From: Rikenella sp.
GTDB taxonomy: Bacteria; Bacteroidota; Bacteroidia; Bacteroidales; Rikenellaceae
Length of the DNA: 42,491 nt
Direction of reading: 5' to 3'
Assembly: GCA_029054535.1 (NCBI GenBank)
Contig: JAIDFC010000031.1
Location: forward strand, 1 to 42,491
Below are positions 42,349 to 42,491 of this stretch, one piece after another. A program made the translations under genes and the position numbers. Below the pieces are notes generated by a model. It had not been told where the DNA came from. It ran no database searches and saw nothing but the letters and a program-made list of their open reading frames with translations. Positions within the stretch are counted from its first letter, which is position 1, and each line of letters opens with the position of its first letter.

Positions 42349-42491
42349 ATGAAGATGAACAAAACCGCCGAATACCGTTTTACGATCGTCGTCCCGGTCT
42401 ATAACGAAGAGGACAACATCTACGCTTTGGAGGATAGGTTGAGGGCATACCTGCCCTCAACCTATGCAGGGGGGCAGCCCGCCTGCATAGG
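42349..42491 (+). CDS. GT2 glycosyltransferase, N-terminal part (dolichol-phosphate-mannose-synthase-like)
   Basis: Only about 47 codons are inside the window. They read MKMNKTAEYRFTIVVPVYNEEDNI, which is the GT2 opening of polyprenyl-phosphate sugar synthases (DPM1/ArnC type), then ALEDRLRAYLPS. A second ATG at 42355 is equally possible. The last 58 bases form two overlapping perfect hairpins, which is odd in coding sequence. Confidence 0.75.
   Translation, partial: MKMNKTAEYRFTIVVPVYNEEDNIYALEDRLRAYLPSTYAGGQPACI
42434..42491. repeat. Two overlapping inverted repeats at the window end
   Basis: ATAGGTTGAGGGCA (42434-42447) pairs with TGCCCTCAACCTAT (42452-42465), 14 perfect pairs around TACC. 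CCTATGCAGG (42461-42470) pairs with CCTGCATAGG (42482-42491). The shared CCTAT makes the two folds mutually exclusive. It may be natural, or an artefact of a sequence end. Confidence 0.6.

Overview
The window looks like a chromosomal segment of a strictly anaerobic, GC-rich member of the Bacteroidota, most like Rikenellaceae/Alistipes. This is inferred from repeated promoter elements of the form TAnnTTTG, weak or absent Shine-Dalgarno sequences, DUF4296 lipoprotein, GH92 and DUF4422 families, the Bacteroidetes form of dihydroorotase (DDQVHF), and a glycyl radical enzyme that needs anoxia. No species assignment is possible from sequence reading alone.

Layout. (1) 0.77-4.0 kb: a compact plus-strand operon (FtsX/LolE-type permease, DUF4296 lipoprotein, amidohydrolase). 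(2) 5.1-7.6 kb: a PcrA/UvrD helicase. (3) 8.9-23.7 kb: a surface polysaccharide locus. A single minus-strand run of 13 genes starts from one TACCTTTG promoter at 23.77 kb, with ATGA/TAATG overlaps or short gaps. It encodes a Wzx flippase, a glycyl radical enzyme, its radical-SAM activase, UDP-galactopyranose mutase, a DUF4422 protein, six glycosyltransferases of several folds, an EpsG-like polymerase and a hexapeptide acetyltransferase. A convergent acyltransferase-3 gene lies at its far end. The locus is visibly more AT-rich than its flanks and has no priming sugar-phosphate transferase or export machinery, which must lie elsewhere. (4) 23.9-28.5 kb: host-glycan utilisation genes (double-SGNH sialate-esterase-like protein and GH92 mannosidase). 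(5) 28.6-30.2 kb: an IPT/TIG lipoprotein behind a long, very strongly folded leader RNA. (6) 30.5-40 kb: outer-membrane protein, dihydroorotase with an orphan histidine kinase, RadA, and an ABC-2 permease. (7) 40.0-42.5 kb: a rod-shaped 6S-like RNA, an LTA-synthase-like phosphoglycerol transferase, and the start of a GT2 glycosyltransferase.

The most unusual content is of three kinds. First, a glycyl radical enzyme/activase pair is built into the polysaccharide operon between flippase and glf, suggesting anaerobic radical chemistry on a glycan or glycan precursor. Second, seven intergenic islands (0.3-1.3 kb each) are made of interchangeable hairpin modules. The arms of these hairpins differ in sequence between copies but stay complementary (covariation), while their flanks are conserved. 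Third, embedded in the same islands are orphan 3' ends of FISUMP-type (C-type-lectin-like) surface proteins, all ending in QLRCLQE-stop and a conserved 3' flank. They look like silent C-terminal cassettes or the debris of a variable-protein system. No reverse transcriptase, recombinase or full-length FISUMP gene is in the window, so the mechanism is open.
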